Positions 45,863-57,533 of a DNA stretch of 64,000 nucleotides are shown here, one piece after another. The translations under genes and the position numbers were made by a program. Source of the DNA: Cupriavidus sp. WKF15 (GTDB taxonomy: Bacteria > Pseudomonadota > Gammaproteobacteria > Burkholderiales > Burkholderiaceae). Position 1 is the stretch's first letter. The number at the start of each line of letters is the position of its first letter. The notes under the pieces are model-generated. The model was not told the origin of the DNA. It was given only the letters and a program-made list of their open reading frames with translations, and searched no databases. The stretch lies in assembly GCF_029278605.1 (NCBI RefSeq), contig NZ_CP119572.1, positions 186,001 through 250,000 on the forward strand. Direction: 5' to 3'.

Positions 45863-46756
45863 TCAGTAGATCGGTGGTTCGCCGGGCGGGCGATTCTTGA
45901 AGCGCTTGTGCACCCAGTAGTACTCGGCCACGCGCGGACGGATGCAGTCCTCGAAGAAGGCGTTCATGCGGCGCGTATCCTCGGCCACGCTGTCGCCGGG
46001 GTAGTTTTCCCAGGCCGGCAGGATGCGCAGCACATAGCCCTGGTAGTCGGGCAGCATCTCCGTGTAGATCGGCACCACCCTGGCCCCGGTCATGCGCGCC
46101 AGGCGCGAGACTGAAGTCAGTGTCAGCGCCTGCACGCCGAAGAAGGGCGCGTATTCTGAATCGCGCTCGCCGAAATCCATGTCGGCAATCAGCTGCAGCG
46201 CCTCGCCCTTCTTCAGGCAGCGCAGGATGTCGCGCGCGCTGTCGTTACGCGAGATCATCTTCGCGCCGAAGCGGCCGCGTGCATGCTTGAGGAAGCCGTC
46301 GAACAGCTTGTTCTTCTGCGCGGTGTACAGCGAGGCACCGGAACGGCCCACGTGTTCGCGCAGGTGGATGGTCAGGCGGATGGCGCCGGCTTCCACGCCG
46401 GACAGGTGCAGCGTGACCAGGATATGCGGGGTGCCGTCCATGGCGACCAGGTCCGCCTGGTCGTCGATCTGCACCCAGCGGCGCATCTGCGCTTCGCTGC
46501 CGGTCCAGAAAATGCCGCGCTCGGCAAAGCTGCGGAACACGGTGCGGAACGACTGGCGCGACAGGGCGTCGATCTCGGCTTCGCTCTTGTCGGGGAAGCA
46601 GGCGCGCAGGTTGGCCTGCACGATCCGGCGCCGGCTGCTGGGTACCAGATAAAGCAGGCCGCCCAGCCCTTCGCCGAAACGGGCAACGAGTGGATAAGGC
46701 AGCTTGCCCAGCACGGTCAGCAGGCCGATGCCGAGCCACGTAAAGATACGGCTCAT
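45863..46756 (-). CDS. lpxL: LpxL/HtrB-type lipid A late acyltransferase
   Basis: Inner-membrane acyltransferase of 297 residues that adds a secondary acyl chain to lipid A. An N-terminal hydrophobic anchor ([19 protein letters not shown]) is followed by the HX4E catalytic motif HLSGVE and the family segment [20 protein letters not shown]. It ends in a [12 protein letters not shown] motif typical of the family. Its start overlaps the stop of a paralogue (ATGA, 46753-46756), so the pair is made together. Which of the two adds which acyl chain cannot be told. Confidence 0.9.
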   Translation of the reverse strand: MSRIFTWLGIGLLTVLGKLPYPLVARFGEGLGGLLYLVPSSRRRIVQANLRACFPDKSEAEIDALSRQSFRTVFRSFAERGIFWTGSEAQMRRWVQIDDQADLVAMDGTPHILVTLHLSGVEAGAIRLTIHLREHVGRSGASLYTAQKNKLFDGFLKHARGRFGAKMISRNDSARDILRCLKKGEALQLIADMDFGERDSEYAPFFGVQALTLTSVSRLARMTGARVVPIYTEMLPDYQGYVLRILPAWENYPGDSVAEDTRRMNAFFEDCIRPRVAEYYWVHKRFKNRPPGEPPIY

Positions 46757-47640
46757 GAGTGGGAGGTTTCGGTAGCCGCCAGCGTGTCCCGCGTCGGATG
46801 CTGCACGCCGGACGGGGTCTTGTAGCGGTTGTAGCCCCAGAGGTATTGCGTCGGCGCGATGGCGACCAGTTCCTCCACGGTACGGTTGATGACAGCGGCA
46901 GCTTCGGCGGGATCTTCCGGCAACATGCCGCCATCGTTGATGACGCGCAGATGGCCGCGATAGCCGGCGCCGCGCGGCAGGCGTTCGCCGAAGATGGCGA
47001 CCACCGGGGCGTTCGTGAGTTGCTGCAGCCGGTGAACCAGCGCCATCGTATAGGCCGGTTGGCCGAAGAAGGGCGCCCAGTTGCCTTCGCCGCCGCTAGG
47101 TACCTGGTCGGGCAGGATGCCGACGGCCTGCCCGCGCTTGAGCGCCTTGACCAGCATGCGCACGCCGCGCGGCGTAGCCGGTGCCATGGCCATATTGGGA
47201 CGCGTGCGCATGCGCTCGATCCAGTCGCGCAGCCAGGGCTGGTGTGGTGGCTTGAACAGGGCCGTGACCGGGCGCAGCAGCGCGTGCGATTGCGGCAGCA
47301 CTTCGAAACAGCCGAGATGCGGTGTCAGGATGATGATGCCGTGGCCGCGCGACTGCAGCTTTTCCAGTTCCGGCCACAGGTAGTCATCGAAACCATACAG
47401 CCGGGCACCGATTTGCTTGCGGCTCCAGAAGTACGGCATTTCCAGGATCATGCGGCCGCCCGAGCGGGCCGCTTCGGCAATCATTGACTCGGTGGCGTCG
47501 GGAAAAGCCAGCAGGAAGTTCTCCCGCAGGCGGCGCCCGTAACGGCCCGGCAGGCGGGCCGCCAGCAGGCCGAGCGCGCCGCCCATGGCCTGGAGCACGC
47601 GCAGCGGCAAGCGGGAGAGCAGCCAGAACAGGAAAGTCAT
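46753..47640 (-). CDS. Lipid A late acyltransferase, paralogue of LpxL
   Basis: Second lipid A acyltransferase, 295 residues, first gene of the tandem pair. It has an N-terminal hydrophobic segment (MTFLFWLLSRLPLRVLQAMG), the HX4E motif in TPHLGCFE, and GILPDQVPSGGEGNWAPFFG. The C-terminal YLWGYNRYKTPSG corresponds to the VHKRFK-type motif of the partner. The two share the same order of motifs, consistent with an old duplication. It is divergent from metK, and a Kdo hydroxylase gene lies beyond metK. Confidence 0.88.
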   Translation of the reverse strand: MTFLFWLLSRLPLRVLQAMGGALGLLAARLPGRYGRRLRENFLLAFPDATESMIAEAARSGGRMILEMPYFWSRKQIGARLYGFDDYLWPELEKLQSRGHGIIILTPHLGCFEVLPQSHALLRPVTALFKPPHQPWLRDWIERMRTRPNMAMAPATPRGVRMLVKALKRGQAVGILPDQVPSGGEGNWAPFFGQPAYTMALVHRLQQLTNAPVVAIFGERLPRGAGYRGHLRVINDGGMLPEDPAEAAAVINRTVEELVAIAPTQYLWGYNRYKTPSGVQHPTRDTLAATETSHS

Positions 47641-47786
47641 CGGTTGTGGCGTTGGTGAAGCGGCCTGAGGTATTCGTATGCAGGGCTCAGGATCCGGGCG
47701 GTTTCTGCCGTAACCCTGTATCGGACCGGCGTGCGCCGGTGCACGGTGGCCTTGGGGCCACCGGCTGCATTGTGCCGGCAGGCGCG

Positions 47787-47792
47787 TATAAT
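47787..47792 (+). promoter_or_regulatory. metK -10 box
   Basis: A perfect TATAAT. Transcription would start near 47799, which is the first base of the P1 stem of the SAM-II-like element, so the aptamer would be at the very 5' end of the mRNA. Confidence 0.7.
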
Positions 47793-47798
47793 AGCGTG

Positions 47799-47870
47799 TA
47801 TCGCCGAGTTAACTGACAACTTGCGGGGCGATACCGCTCTAACCGAGCGGCCTCAAAATACCGCTAAAGC
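47799..47870 (+). ncRNA. SAM-II-like riboswitch candidate upstream of metK
   Basis: TATCGCC (47799-47805) pairs with GGCGATA (47827-47833) as a seven-bp P1. The enclosed loop GAGTTAACTGACAACTTGCG resembles the metX SAM-II loop in this window (both start GA-T-T and end CTTGCG). A small hairpin (CCGCTC with GAGCGG) replaces the long insertion, then AAAATACCGCTAAAG matches the conserved 3' part with GCTAAAG. No terminator follows, so control would be translational or otherwise. metK starts 57 bases further on. Confidence 0.72.
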
Positions 47871-47926
47871 GTCGCCGCCATGACCCGACAGGCTGGCACG
47901 CAATAGCCAACCTGGAGAACAAGTTC

Positions 47927-49090
47927 GTGGCAAACGACTTCCTTTTCACTTCGGAATCTGTATCCGAAGGCCATCCCGACAAGGTCGCAGACCAGATTTC
48001 CGACGCGGTCCTCGACGCCATCCTGGCGCAGGACAAGTACGCGCGCGTGGCTGCCGAGACGCTCTGCAACACCGGGCTGGTCGTGCTGGCCGGGGAAATC
48101 ACCACCACGGCCAACGTCGACTATATCCAGGTCGCGCGCGACACCATCAAGCGCATCGGTTACGACAACACCGACTACGGCATCGACTACAAGGGCTGCG
48201 CGGTGCTGGTCGCGTATGACAAGCAATCGCCCGACATTGCCCAGGGCGTGGACCGTGCCTCCGACGATTACCTGAACCAGGGTGCCGGCGACCAGGGCCT
48301 CATGTTCGGCTACGCCTGCGACGAGACTCCGGAACTGATGCCGTTCCCGATCTATTACTCGCACCGCCTGGTCGAGCGCCAGTCGCAACTGCGCCGCGAC
48401 GGCCGCCTGCCCTGGCTGCGTCCGGACGCCAAATCGCAGGTCACGGTGCGCTATGTCGACGGCCGTCCGCACAGCGTGGACACCGTGGTCCTGTCGACTC
48501 AGCATGCCCCCGACATCACCCAGGCCCAGATCCGCGAAGCCGTGATCGAGGAAATCATCAAGCCGGTGCTGCCGCCGGAGATGCTCAAGGACACCAAGTA
48601 CCTGGTCAACCCGACCGGCCGCTTCGTGATCGGCGGCCCGCAGGGCGATTGCGGCCTGACCGGCCGGAAGATCATCGTCGATACCTACGGCGGCGCCTCG
48701 CCGCACGGCGGTGGCGCATTCTCGGGCAAGGATCCGTCGAAGGTCGACCGCTCGGCCGCCTACGCCGCCCGCTACGTGGCCAAGAACGTGGTCGCCGCCG
48801 GCCTGGCGCGCCAGTGCCAGGTGCAGGTGAGCTACGCCATCGGCGTGGCGCGCCCGATCAACGTGACCGTCTACACGGAAGGCACCGGCAAGATTCCTGA
48901 CGCGAAGATCGCCGAGCTGGTGCAGGAGCACTTCGACCTGCGTCCGAAGGGCATTGTGCAGATGCTGGACTTGCTGCGCCCGATCTACGAGAAGACCGCG
49001 GCTTACGGCCACTTCGGCCGCGAAGAGCCGGAATTCTCGTGGGAAGCGACCGACAAGGCCGCCGCCCTGCGCGCAGCCGCCGGCCTGTAA
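47927..49090 (+). CDS. metK: S-adenosylmethionine synthetase MetK
   Basis: Makes SAM from methionine and ATP, 387 residues. Motifs are [19 protein letters not shown] with the ATP-binding histidine, [16 protein letters not shown] and the P-loop-like [19 protein letters not shown]. The start is GTG with GGAG in the right place. The leader carries a TATAAT promoter and a SAM-II-like aptamer, giving feedback by its own product. A terminator follows the stop. Confidence 0.97.
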   Translation: MANDFLFTSESVSEGHPDKVADQISDAVLDAILAQDKYARVAAETLCNTGLVVLAGEITTTANVDYIQVARDTIKRIGYDNTDYGIDYKGCAVLVAYDKQSPDIAQGVDRASDDYLNQGAGDQGLMFGYACDETPELMPFPIYYSHRLVERQSQLRRDGRLPWLRPDAKSQVTVRYVDGRPHSVDTVVLSTQHAPDITQAQIREAVIEEIIKPVLPPEMLKDTKYLVNPTGRFVIGGPQGDCGLTGRKIIVDTYGGASPHGGGAFSGKDPSKVDRSAAYAARYVAKNVVAAGLARQCQVQVSYAIGVARPINVTVYTEGTGKIPDAKIAELVQEHFDLRPKGIVQMLDLLRPIYEKTAAYGHFGREEPEFSWEATDKAAALRAAAGL

Positions 49091-49109
49091 GTCGCTGCCG
49101 CTCCGGCAC

Positions 49110-49147
49110 GAAGCCCCGCCGGCCGCTGGCCCGCGGGGTTTTTTGCG
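49110..49147 (+). terminator. Terminator after metK
   Basis: GCCCCGC pairs with GCGGGGT around a GC-rich loop and runs into TTTTTTG, 22 bases after the metK stop. Confidence 0.87.
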
Positions 49148-49281
49148 GGTGTTACTTCCGCTCCGCGATGCGCGTGCCTTGATATCCATCAAGAACAAAT
49201 CCCGGGGCCATCCTATCCTGTGCGGCGGCCGTCACCCCAGCAGCGCGTAAAATGCGTGCATTCGGCAAACCGAGAACGCCC

Positions 49282-50193
49282 ATGCCATCCGCTTCCACTT
49301 CGTCAGCCCAGCTCGACCTGATCCGCCCGCAGCCATACACCGACTGGTCGCCCACGGTGGATGCCGCGACGCGGGCGGACCTGCGCCGCCAGCTCGAACA
49401 AGGCGCGGTGCTCTATTTCCCCGACCTGCATTTCCGCTTCGAGCCGGGCGAGGAGCGTTTCCTCGACAACCGTTATTCGGATGGCAAGTCCAAGAACATC
49501 AACCTGCGCGCCACTGACACCGCCGTGCGCGGCGCGCAGGGCACTGCGCAGGATCTTGCCGACCTGTACCGGCTGATCCGCCGCTATGCCGAATTCAGCG
49601 AAAAGCTGGTGCTGTCGCTGTTCCCGGAATACGGCCCGTACATGACGCGCGCCGGCACGTCGCTGCGCCCGAGCGAGATTGCCGGCCGCCCGGTGAGCTG
49701 GCGCAAGGACGACACCCGCCTGCATGTCGATTCCTTCCCGTCGAACCCGCTGCTGGGCCAGCGCCTGTTGCGCGTGTTCCACAACATCGACCCTGCCGCG
49801 CCGCGCGTCTGGCGCGTTGGCGAGCCGTTCGCCGATTTTGCGCAGCGTTTCGTGCCGAAGACCCATGGCATGTGGCCGGGACAGGCGTGGCTGATGAAGC
49901 AGCTCCACATCACCAAGCGCAAGCGCTCGGAATACGACCACCGCATGCTGCAGCTGCACGACCTTGCCAAGGCCGACCTGGACTATCAGGCCAACGTGCC
50001 GCAGCAGGAATTCCAGTTTCCGCCGGGATCGACGTGGATTGTCTTCAGTGACCAGCTGTTGCACGCGGCCATGCGTGGCCGCTCGATGATGGAGCAGACC
50101 ATCTACCTGGACCCGAAGGCCATCTCCGACCATACCCATTCGCCGGAAGCAGTGCTGTCACGCATGCTGGGCCGGCCGATGCTGGTCTCCTGA
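49282..50193 (+). CDS. kdoO: Kdo hydroxylase family protein
   Basis: Iron-dependent dioxygenase of 303 residues similar to KdoO, which hydroxylates 3-deoxy-D-manno-octulosonic acid to Ko in the lipopolysaccharide core of Burkholderia and relatives. It has GAVLYFPDLHFRFEPGEERF, a metal-binding RLHVDSFPSNP (His-x-Asp) and a late QLLHAAMRGRSMMEQT with the second histidine. The ATG at 49282 lies after a TAAAAT-type -10 near 49248. It belongs with the lipid A acyltransferase pair on the far side of metK in function. Confidence 0.87.
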   Translation: MPSASTSSAQLDLIRPQPYTDWSPTVDAATRADLRRQLEQGAVLYFPDLHFRFEPGEERFLDNRYSDGKSKNINLRATDTAVRGAQGTAQDLADLYRLIRRYAEFSEKLVLSLFPEYGPYMTRAGTSLRPSEIAGRPVSWRKDDTRLHVDSFPSNPLLGQRLLRVFHNIDPAAPRVWRVGEPFADFAQRFVPKTHGMWPGQAWLMKQLHITKRKRSEYDHRMLQLHDLAKADLDYQANVPQQEFQFPPGSTWIVFSDQLLHAAMRGRSMMEQTIYLDPKAISDHTHSPEAVLSRMLGRPMLVS

Positions 50194-50344
50194 CCGTCCG
50201 GACGTTCCGCGCAGCCGCATCGGCGGCCGCCGGGCTTCACTTCCCGCCGGGCCAGCGCCTACACTGGTCTTCAGGCTTGCCATCCTCCGGGAGCGGGCAG
50301 AGGGCGCACGCCCCGCCGCGGTCTCCGGAGTCGCGGGGAGACAG

Positions 50345-52024
50345 ATGGAAACCACGTATGACTATGTCGTTGTCGGCGCGGGTTCGGCCGGATGTGCGCT
50401 GGCCGGGCGCCTGGCCGATAGCGGCAGCGACAGTATCGCGCTGATCGAGGCAGGCCATCACGACCACCATGTGCTGGTGCGCACACCCGCGGGTGCCGCG
50501 CTGATGCTGCCGCATGTCGGCGCGCGCAACTACGCCTACGAGACCGTGCCGCAGCCTGGCCTGAATGGCAGGCGCGGCTTCCAGCCGAGGGGGCGCGGGC
50601 TCGGCGGCAGCTCGTCGATCAATGCCATGATCTACACGCGCGGCCGGCCGGCGGACTACGACGCGTGGGCCACCGCGGGCTGCGACGGCTGGTCCTGGGA
50701 TGATGTGCTGCCGTACTTCCGCCGTGCCGAGTGCAATGCTCGCGTGGCCGGCAGCGACGACGATCCGTTGCATGGCGGCACGGGCCCGCTCCATGTGGCG
50801 GACCTGCGCACGCCCAACCCATTTGGCCAGCATTTCATCGACGCCGCGCAGCAGGCCGGCTATGCGCGCAACGACGACTTCAACGGCGAGGAGCAGGAAG
50901 GTGTCGGCTGGTACCAGGTCACGCAGCACGAAGGCGAGCGCTGGAACGCCGCGCGTGCCTACCTGCATGGCGGCAATGCACGCGACAAGGCCTGTAACGG
51001 CGGACGTGCCGGCCTGCACGTGCTGACCGGCATGCAGGTGCTGCGCATTGTGTTCGAAGGCAGGCATGCGGCAGGCGTACTGGCTGTGCGCAACGGCCGC
51101 CAGCACCTGCTGCGCGCGCGCCGCGACGTGATCCTGTCGGCCGGCACCTTCGGCTCGCCACAACTGCTGATGGCTTCGGGCATCGGGCCGGCGGCGCACC
51201 TGCGCGAGCTTGGCATACCGGTCGTGCATGATTTGCCGGGCGTGGGCGGCAACCTGCAGGACCACCTCGACATCATCCTGCAGAAGCGCCTGGCTGCGCC
51301 CGAGTTGTTCGGCCTTTCGCTGGGCGGCGCCATGCGCTTGTTGTCGGAGATGCTGCGCTACCGGCGCGAGCGCGCGGGCATGATGAGTTCGAACTTTGCC
51401 GAGGCGGGCGCGTTTATCCGCAGCCGCCCGGGGCTGGCCGAGCCCGACCTGCAGCTCCATTTCGTGGTGGCCATGGCGGATGACCATATGCGCACGCTTC
51501 GCTTCGGCCATGGCTATTCGTGCCATGTATGCGTGCTGCGCCCGCGCAGCCGTGGCGAAGTGCGGCTCGACTCGCCCGATATGCGGCGCCCGCCGCGCAT
51601 CGACCCCGGCTATCTGTCGGATCCACGGGACCTGGACGACATGGTGGCCGGCGTGAAGATCGTGCGCGGCATCTTCGCCCAGCCGCAGCTTGCCTGCTTC
51701 GGCGGCCGCGAGCTGTATTCCGCGCACCTGCATGCCGACGGCAGCGACGACGCGGCCGTGCGCGAGATGATCCGCGAGCGCGCGGACACCATCTACCACC
51801 CGGTGGGCACGTGCCGCATGGGCATGGATGCGCTCGCGGTGGTCGATCCGCAACTGCGCGTGCGCGGGGTCGAGGGCCTGCGCGTGGTCGATGCCTCGAT
51901 CATGCCGACGCTGATCGGCGGCAATACCAATGCGCCGGCCATCATGATCGGCGAGCGCGCGCACGACCTGATCCGCTACGCGCCGCGCGTGCTGCTGCGG
52001 ATCCGGGAGACCATGGAGGCCTGA
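50345..52024 (+). CDS. GMC-family FAD-dependent oxidoreductase
   Basis: Glucose-methanol-choline oxidoreductase of 559 residues, near choline dehydrogenase and AlkJ-type alcohol dehydrogenases. The FAD-binding VVVGAGSAGCALAGRL is at residues 8-23, the GMC signatures GRGLGGSSSINAMIYTRG and SAGTFGSPQLLMASGIGP follow, and the catalytic His region is TIYHPVGTCRMG near the C-terminus. Substrate unknown: an alcohol or choline-like compound. It converges with the AidB-like gene, 15 bases apart. The long open frame on the opposite strand is a shadow. Confidence 0.92.
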   Translation: METTYDYVVVGAGSAGCALAGRLADSGSDSIALIEAGHHDHHVLVRTPAGAALMLPHVGARNYAYETVPQPGLNGRRGFQPRGRGLGGSSSINAMIYTRGRPADYDAWATAGCDGWSWDDVLPYFRRAECNARVAGSDDDPLHGGTGPLHVADLRTPNPFGQHFIDAAQQAGYARNDDFNGEEQEGVGWYQVTQHEGERWNAARAYLHGGNARDKACNGGRAGLHVLTGMQVLRIVFEGRHAAGVLAVRNGRQHLLRARRDVILSAGTFGSPQLLMASGIGPAAHLRELGIPVVHDLPGVGGNLQDHLDIILQKRLAAPELFGLSLGGAMRLLSEMLRYRRERAGMMSSNFAEAGAFIRSRPGLAEPDLQLHFVVAMADDHMRTLRFGHGYSCHVCVLRPRSRGEVRLDSPDMRRPPRIDPGYLSDPRDLDDMVAGVKIVRGIFAQPQLACFGGRELYSAHLHADGSDDAAVREMIRERADTIYHPVGTCRMGMDALAVVDPQLRVRGVEGLRVVDASIMPTLIGGNTNAPAIMIGERAHDLIRYAPRVLLRIRETMEA

Positions 52025-52039
52025 GGCGCGGCACCGCCC

Positions 52040-53701
52040 TCAGGCGCTCCAGCCGCGTTCGAATACCCGCTTGAGGGCCTCGGCTTCCAGGTCGAGCGTG
52101 CCGAACACGCGCCCGTGCTGGCGGCCCAGCCGGCTCGCGACGAAGGCCTCGGCGTTCTCCGCGTCGGCATGCGCCAGCATCAGCGCGGCCTGCGCGGTCA
52201 GCACCAGTCCCTGCGCGAAGCGCCGCGCGCTGGCTTCGAGCTGTTCCGCTGGCTCGCGCAGCATGGCCTGCAGCGACGCCAGTTCCGCGCGTACGGCGGG
52301 ATGTGCCGTGGCGCGGCGCGACAGGTCCTGCAGCAGCAGCGCCGCGTCATCGGGCGTGCGCTGGATCGCGCGCAGCACGTCCAGGCACATGATGTTGCCC
52401 GAGCCTTCCCAGATCGAGTTGACCGGTGCCTCGCGATAGAGGCGTGCCATCGGGCCGTCCTCGACATAGCCGTTGCCGCCCCAGACTTCCATGGCCTCGC
52501 CGGTGGCTTCAATCGCCCGCTTGCAGATCCAGAACTTGGCAGCTGGCGTCACCACGCGTTTCCATGCCGCGGCGAGCGGGTCGTCGTCCGCGTGTTCGAA
52601 GGCATGGGCCAGTTCCATCATCAGCAGCGTGGCGGCTTCGCTTTCGAGCGCCAGGTCGGCCAGTACGTTGCGCATCAACGGCTGGTCGGCAAGCAGGCGG
52701 CCAAAGGCGCTGCGGTGGCGCGTATGGTGCAGGGCCTGCACATAGGCGGCACGCAGGATCGCGGCGCTGCCGATCACGCAGTCGAGCCGCGTGCTCGTCG
52801 CCATCTCGATGATGGTCGGGATGCCGCGGCCTTCCTCGCCGATCAGGATGCCGCTGGCCTCGCGGAACTCGACTTCGCTGCTGCTGTTGGAGCGGTTGCC
52901 GAGCTTGTCCTTCAGGCGCTGGATCAGGATCGGGTTCTTGCTGCCATCGTCGCGAAAGCGCGGCACGAAGAAGCACGACAGCGGTCCATCCGCGGCGCCC
53001 ATGCGCGCGACCACGAGGTGCGCGTCGCACATCGGCGCGGAGAAGAACCATTTGTGGCCGGTCAGCAGGTATTCGGCGCCACGGCCCTCTGCGCCCACGG
53101 GGCGGGCCACCGTGGTATTGGCGCGCACATCGGAGCCGCCTTGCTTCTCGGTCATGCCCATGCCGATCATGATCGCGGTCTTGTCGCGCCAGGGCAGGTC
53201 GCGCGCATCATGTTCCTTCGCATACAGGCGCGGCTCCAGTTCGGCGAACAGGGCGGTTTCCTTGCGCAGCACGGGAATGCTCGCGAAGGTCATGGTGGTC
53301 GGGCACAGTGATCCCGACTCGACCTGCGCCTGCAGAAAGTAGCCCGCGGTACGCGCCATCCACGCGCCCGCGCGCGGCTCGGCGAACGGCAGCGCCTGCA
53401 ACTGCTGGCTGCGCAGCAGCGACAGCAGCGCGTGCCAGCTCGGGTGAAACGTGACCTGGTCGATGCGCTCGCCGGTGCGGCTGTATGCGTGCAGTTCGGG
53501 CGCATACCGGTTGGCATCGGCGCCCCAGGCCAGCACTTCGGGCTCGCCCAGGCGCGCGCCATAGCCGCTCAGCGCGGCGGCGTGCCAGCCGCCGCCTCGT
53601 CGCTCCAGCGCGTCACCGACGATCGGATCGCAGCCAAAGAGGTTGTAGTGCGCGAGGTCCGGCACCTGGTTGAAGACGCGGTGCGTGGCGGCGTCGGTCA
53701 T
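52040..53701 (-). CDS. aidB: AidB-like acyl-CoA dehydrogenase
   Basis: Acyl-CoA dehydrogenase-family flavoprotein of 553 residues, similar to AidB, an alkylation-response protein that binds DNA and has low isovaleryl-CoA dehydrogenase activity. It has MGMTEKQGGSDVRANTT, GHKWFFSAPMCDAHLV, the catalytic-base region GGNGYVEDGPMARLYREAPV and WEGSGNIMCLDVLRA. A good AGGAG site precedes the ATG at 53701. A true acyl-CoA dehydrogenase role is possible. The upstream 190 bases to the TPP riboswitch hold only promoter regions. Confidence 0.9.
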   Translation of the reverse strand: MTDAATHRVFNQVPDLAHYNLFGCDPIVGDALERRGGGWHAAALSGYGARLGEPEVLAWGADANRYAPELHAYSRTGERIDQVTFHPSWHALLSLLRSQQLQALPFAEPRAGAWMARTAGYFLQAQVESGSLCPTTMTFASIPVLRKETALFAELEPRLYAKEHDARDLPWRDKTAIMIGMGMTEKQGGSDVRANTTVARPVGAEGRGAEYLLTGHKWFFSAPMCDAHLVVARMGAADGPLSCFFVPRFRDDGSKNPILIQRLKDKLGNRSNSSSEVEFREASGILIGEEGRGIPTIIEMATSTRLDCVIGSAAILRAAYVQALHHTRHRSAFGRLLADQPLMRNVLADLALESEAATLLMMELAHAFEHADDDPLAAAWKRVVTPAAKFWICKRAIEATGEAMEVWGGNGYVEDGPMARLYREAPVNSIWEGSGNIMCLDVLRAIQRTPDDAALLLQDLSRRATAHPAVRAELASLQAMLREPAEQLEASARRFAQGLVLTAQAALMLAHADAENAEAFVASRLGRQHGRVFGTLDLEAEALKRVFERGWSA

Positions 53702-53892
53702 GATGTCTCCTGGTTCGGCTTGCCTTTGATTGCATGGTAGAGCACGCAGCGGGCCCGCAGAGTGCGCCGTCGTGCCCCTGTCGACGATTCTTGCAGTGCA
53801 GCATGGGAGATTCGATACTCCTGCGCACAGCTGTGGCACCACCAATGACCGGGATCTGGCACTGGCGCCGGCCGGGGGCTTGTGCTTAAATT

Positions 53893-55982
<2,090 letters not shown>

Positions 55983-56112
55983 GGCAGTACGGGCATGGTT
56001 CGCAGCCATGCCCGCGTTTCTTCGCCTGTCGCGCAGCGCCCCGCGCGCGGGCAACGGATAACAGGAGGCCGGAGGCGGCGCGCCCGATGCGCCGTCCGCC
56101 GGCACGCAACCC

Positions 56113-57321
56113 ATGACAGCAGTGCAGTCCTTTGATGTCGCCATCCTTGGCGCCGGCCTGGCCGGGCGCCTGGCCGCGTGGCAGCTCGTGCGCCAGGGCG
56201 CGCGCGTGGCGCTGGTCGAGCGCGGCAGCCCGGACGGTTCCGGCTCCGCCGCGCACGTGGCCGCCGCCATGCTGGCGCCGCTGGCGGAGTCGGCCATTGC
56301 CGAGCGCCGCATCGTCGATCTCGGCATCGCCAGCGTCGACCTGTGGCGCGCATGGCTCGCGCAGCTGCCCGAGCCGGTGTTCTTCCAGGAGGACGGCACG
56401 CTGGTGGTCTGGCATGCGCGCGACCGTGCCGAGGTGTCGCTGTTCACCAGCCGCGTGCGGGCGGTGTCGCCGCCGGAACTGGTGGCACAGCGCATGCGCG
56501 CGCTCGACGGCAAGGGCGTCGGCGAGGTCGAGCCGGCGCTGGCGGGACGCTTCCCGCAGGGTCTGTTGCTCGCCGGCGAAGGCCAGCTCGACAACCGCGG
56601 TGCACTGCGCGCGCTGCTGTCGTGCGCGGTCAGCGAAGGCGTGCATTGCGTCTGGGAAGCGGGCGAGATCGACGCCGCCTGCCTGCCGTCGCTCGGCATC
56701 CGCGCGCGCGTGGTGCTCGATTGCCGCGGCCTGGGCGCGCGCGCCGCCTGGCCGGCCGAGCCGGGCAGGGACGGACACGGCGCCATGCCGGGCCTGCGCG
56801 GGCTGCGTGGCGAAGTCGTGCGCGTGCATGCGCCCGACGTGAAGCTGCACCGCCCGGTGCGCATGCTGCATCCGCGCTATCCGATCTATATCGCGCCCAA
56901 GCCCAACGACCTGTACGTGATCGGCGCCACCGAGCTGGAAAGCGAGGACGATTCGCCGGTGAGCGTGCGTTCCGCGCTGGAGCTGCTGTCGGCGGCGCAC
57001 TCGCTGCACCCGGCGTTCGGCGAGGCGCGCGTGCTTGAACTGAATGTGCAGCGCCGGCCCACGCGCCCCGACCACCTGCCTGCGATCCGCGTGGACCAGC
57101 AGGCGCGCGTGGTGCGCGTGAACGGCCTGTACCGGCACGGCTTCCTGATCGCGCCTGCAGTCACGGAAGCGGCGTGCGCCGTGGTGACTGCGCTGCTCAA
57201 TGATGACCCGGCCGCGCATGCGGTGCCAGCCGCCCTGCGCTGGCCCGGCATGATCGAGGCCGTGACGGAGACACCCGCGCTCGCCGAGGCCCCGGTGGGC
57301 CACACCGGCCTGCTGCACTGA
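56113..57321 (+). CDS. thiO: Glycine oxidase ThiO-like FAD enzyme
   Basis: FAD-dependent oxidase of 402 residues that makes dehydroglycine from glycine for thiazole synthesis in species using ThiO in place of ThiH. The N-terminal ILGAGLAGRLAAWQLVRQGA is a nucleotide-binding fold; LNVQRRPTRPDHLPAI and NGLYRHGFLIAPAVTE near the C-terminus are family-like substrate and FAD segments. It lies between thiC and thiS, which fixes its role. The 130-base gap after thiC holds no gene. Confidence 0.9.
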   Translation: MTAVQSFDVAILGAGLAGRLAAWQLVRQGARVALVERGSPDGSGSAAHVAAAMLAPLAESAIAERRIVDLGIASVDLWRAWLAQLPEPVFFQEDGTLVVWHARDRAEVSLFTSRVRAVSPPELVAQRMRALDGKGVGEVEPALAGRFPQGLLLAGEGQLDNRGALRALLSCAVSEGVHCVWEAGEIDAACLPSLGIRARVVLDCRGLGARAAWPAEPGRDGHGAMPGLRGLRGEVVRVHAPDVKLHRPVRMLHPRYPIYIAPKPNDLYVIGATELESEDDSPVSVRSALELLSAAHSLHPAFGEARVLELNVQRRPTRPDHLPAIRVDQQARVVRVNGLYRHGFLIAPAVTEAACAVVTALLNDDPAAHAVPAALRWPGMIEAVTETPALAEAPVGHTGLLH

Positions 57322-57331
57322 TGCTGAACCC

Positions 57332-57529
57332 ATGGATATCCTGCTGAACGGCCGCCCCCTCGTCATCGCCGACACCGCCACGCTGGCGGATGCGGTGGTC
57401 GCGGCCAAGATTGCCCCGCCGTTCGCCGCGGCGGTCAACGGCCAGTTCGTGCCGCGCGCGGCGCACGCGGCCACGCCCCTCGCGGCCGGCGACCGCATCG
57501 ACCTCGTCCAACCCGTGACGGGAGGCTGA
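57332..57529 (+). CDS. thiS: Sulfur carrier protein ThiS
   Basis: Ubiquitin-like sulfur carrier of 65 residues ending in Gly-Gly (PVTGG), which is thiocarboxylated to donate sulfur for thiazole formation. It begins MDILLNGRPLVIADTATLAD and shows the AAVNGQFVPR turn. It sits 10 bases after thiO and four before thiG, as expected for coupled expression. Confidence 0.95.
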   Translation: MDILLNGRPLVIADTATLADAVVAAKIAPPFAAAVNGQFVPRAAHAATPLAAGDRIDLVQPVTGG

Positions 57530-57533
57530 CCCC

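Noticed and set aside
50237..51964. 575-residue minus-strand frame opposite the GMC oxidoreductase
   Set aside because: The plus-strand product has full FAD and GMC motifs; the minus-strand one has none.
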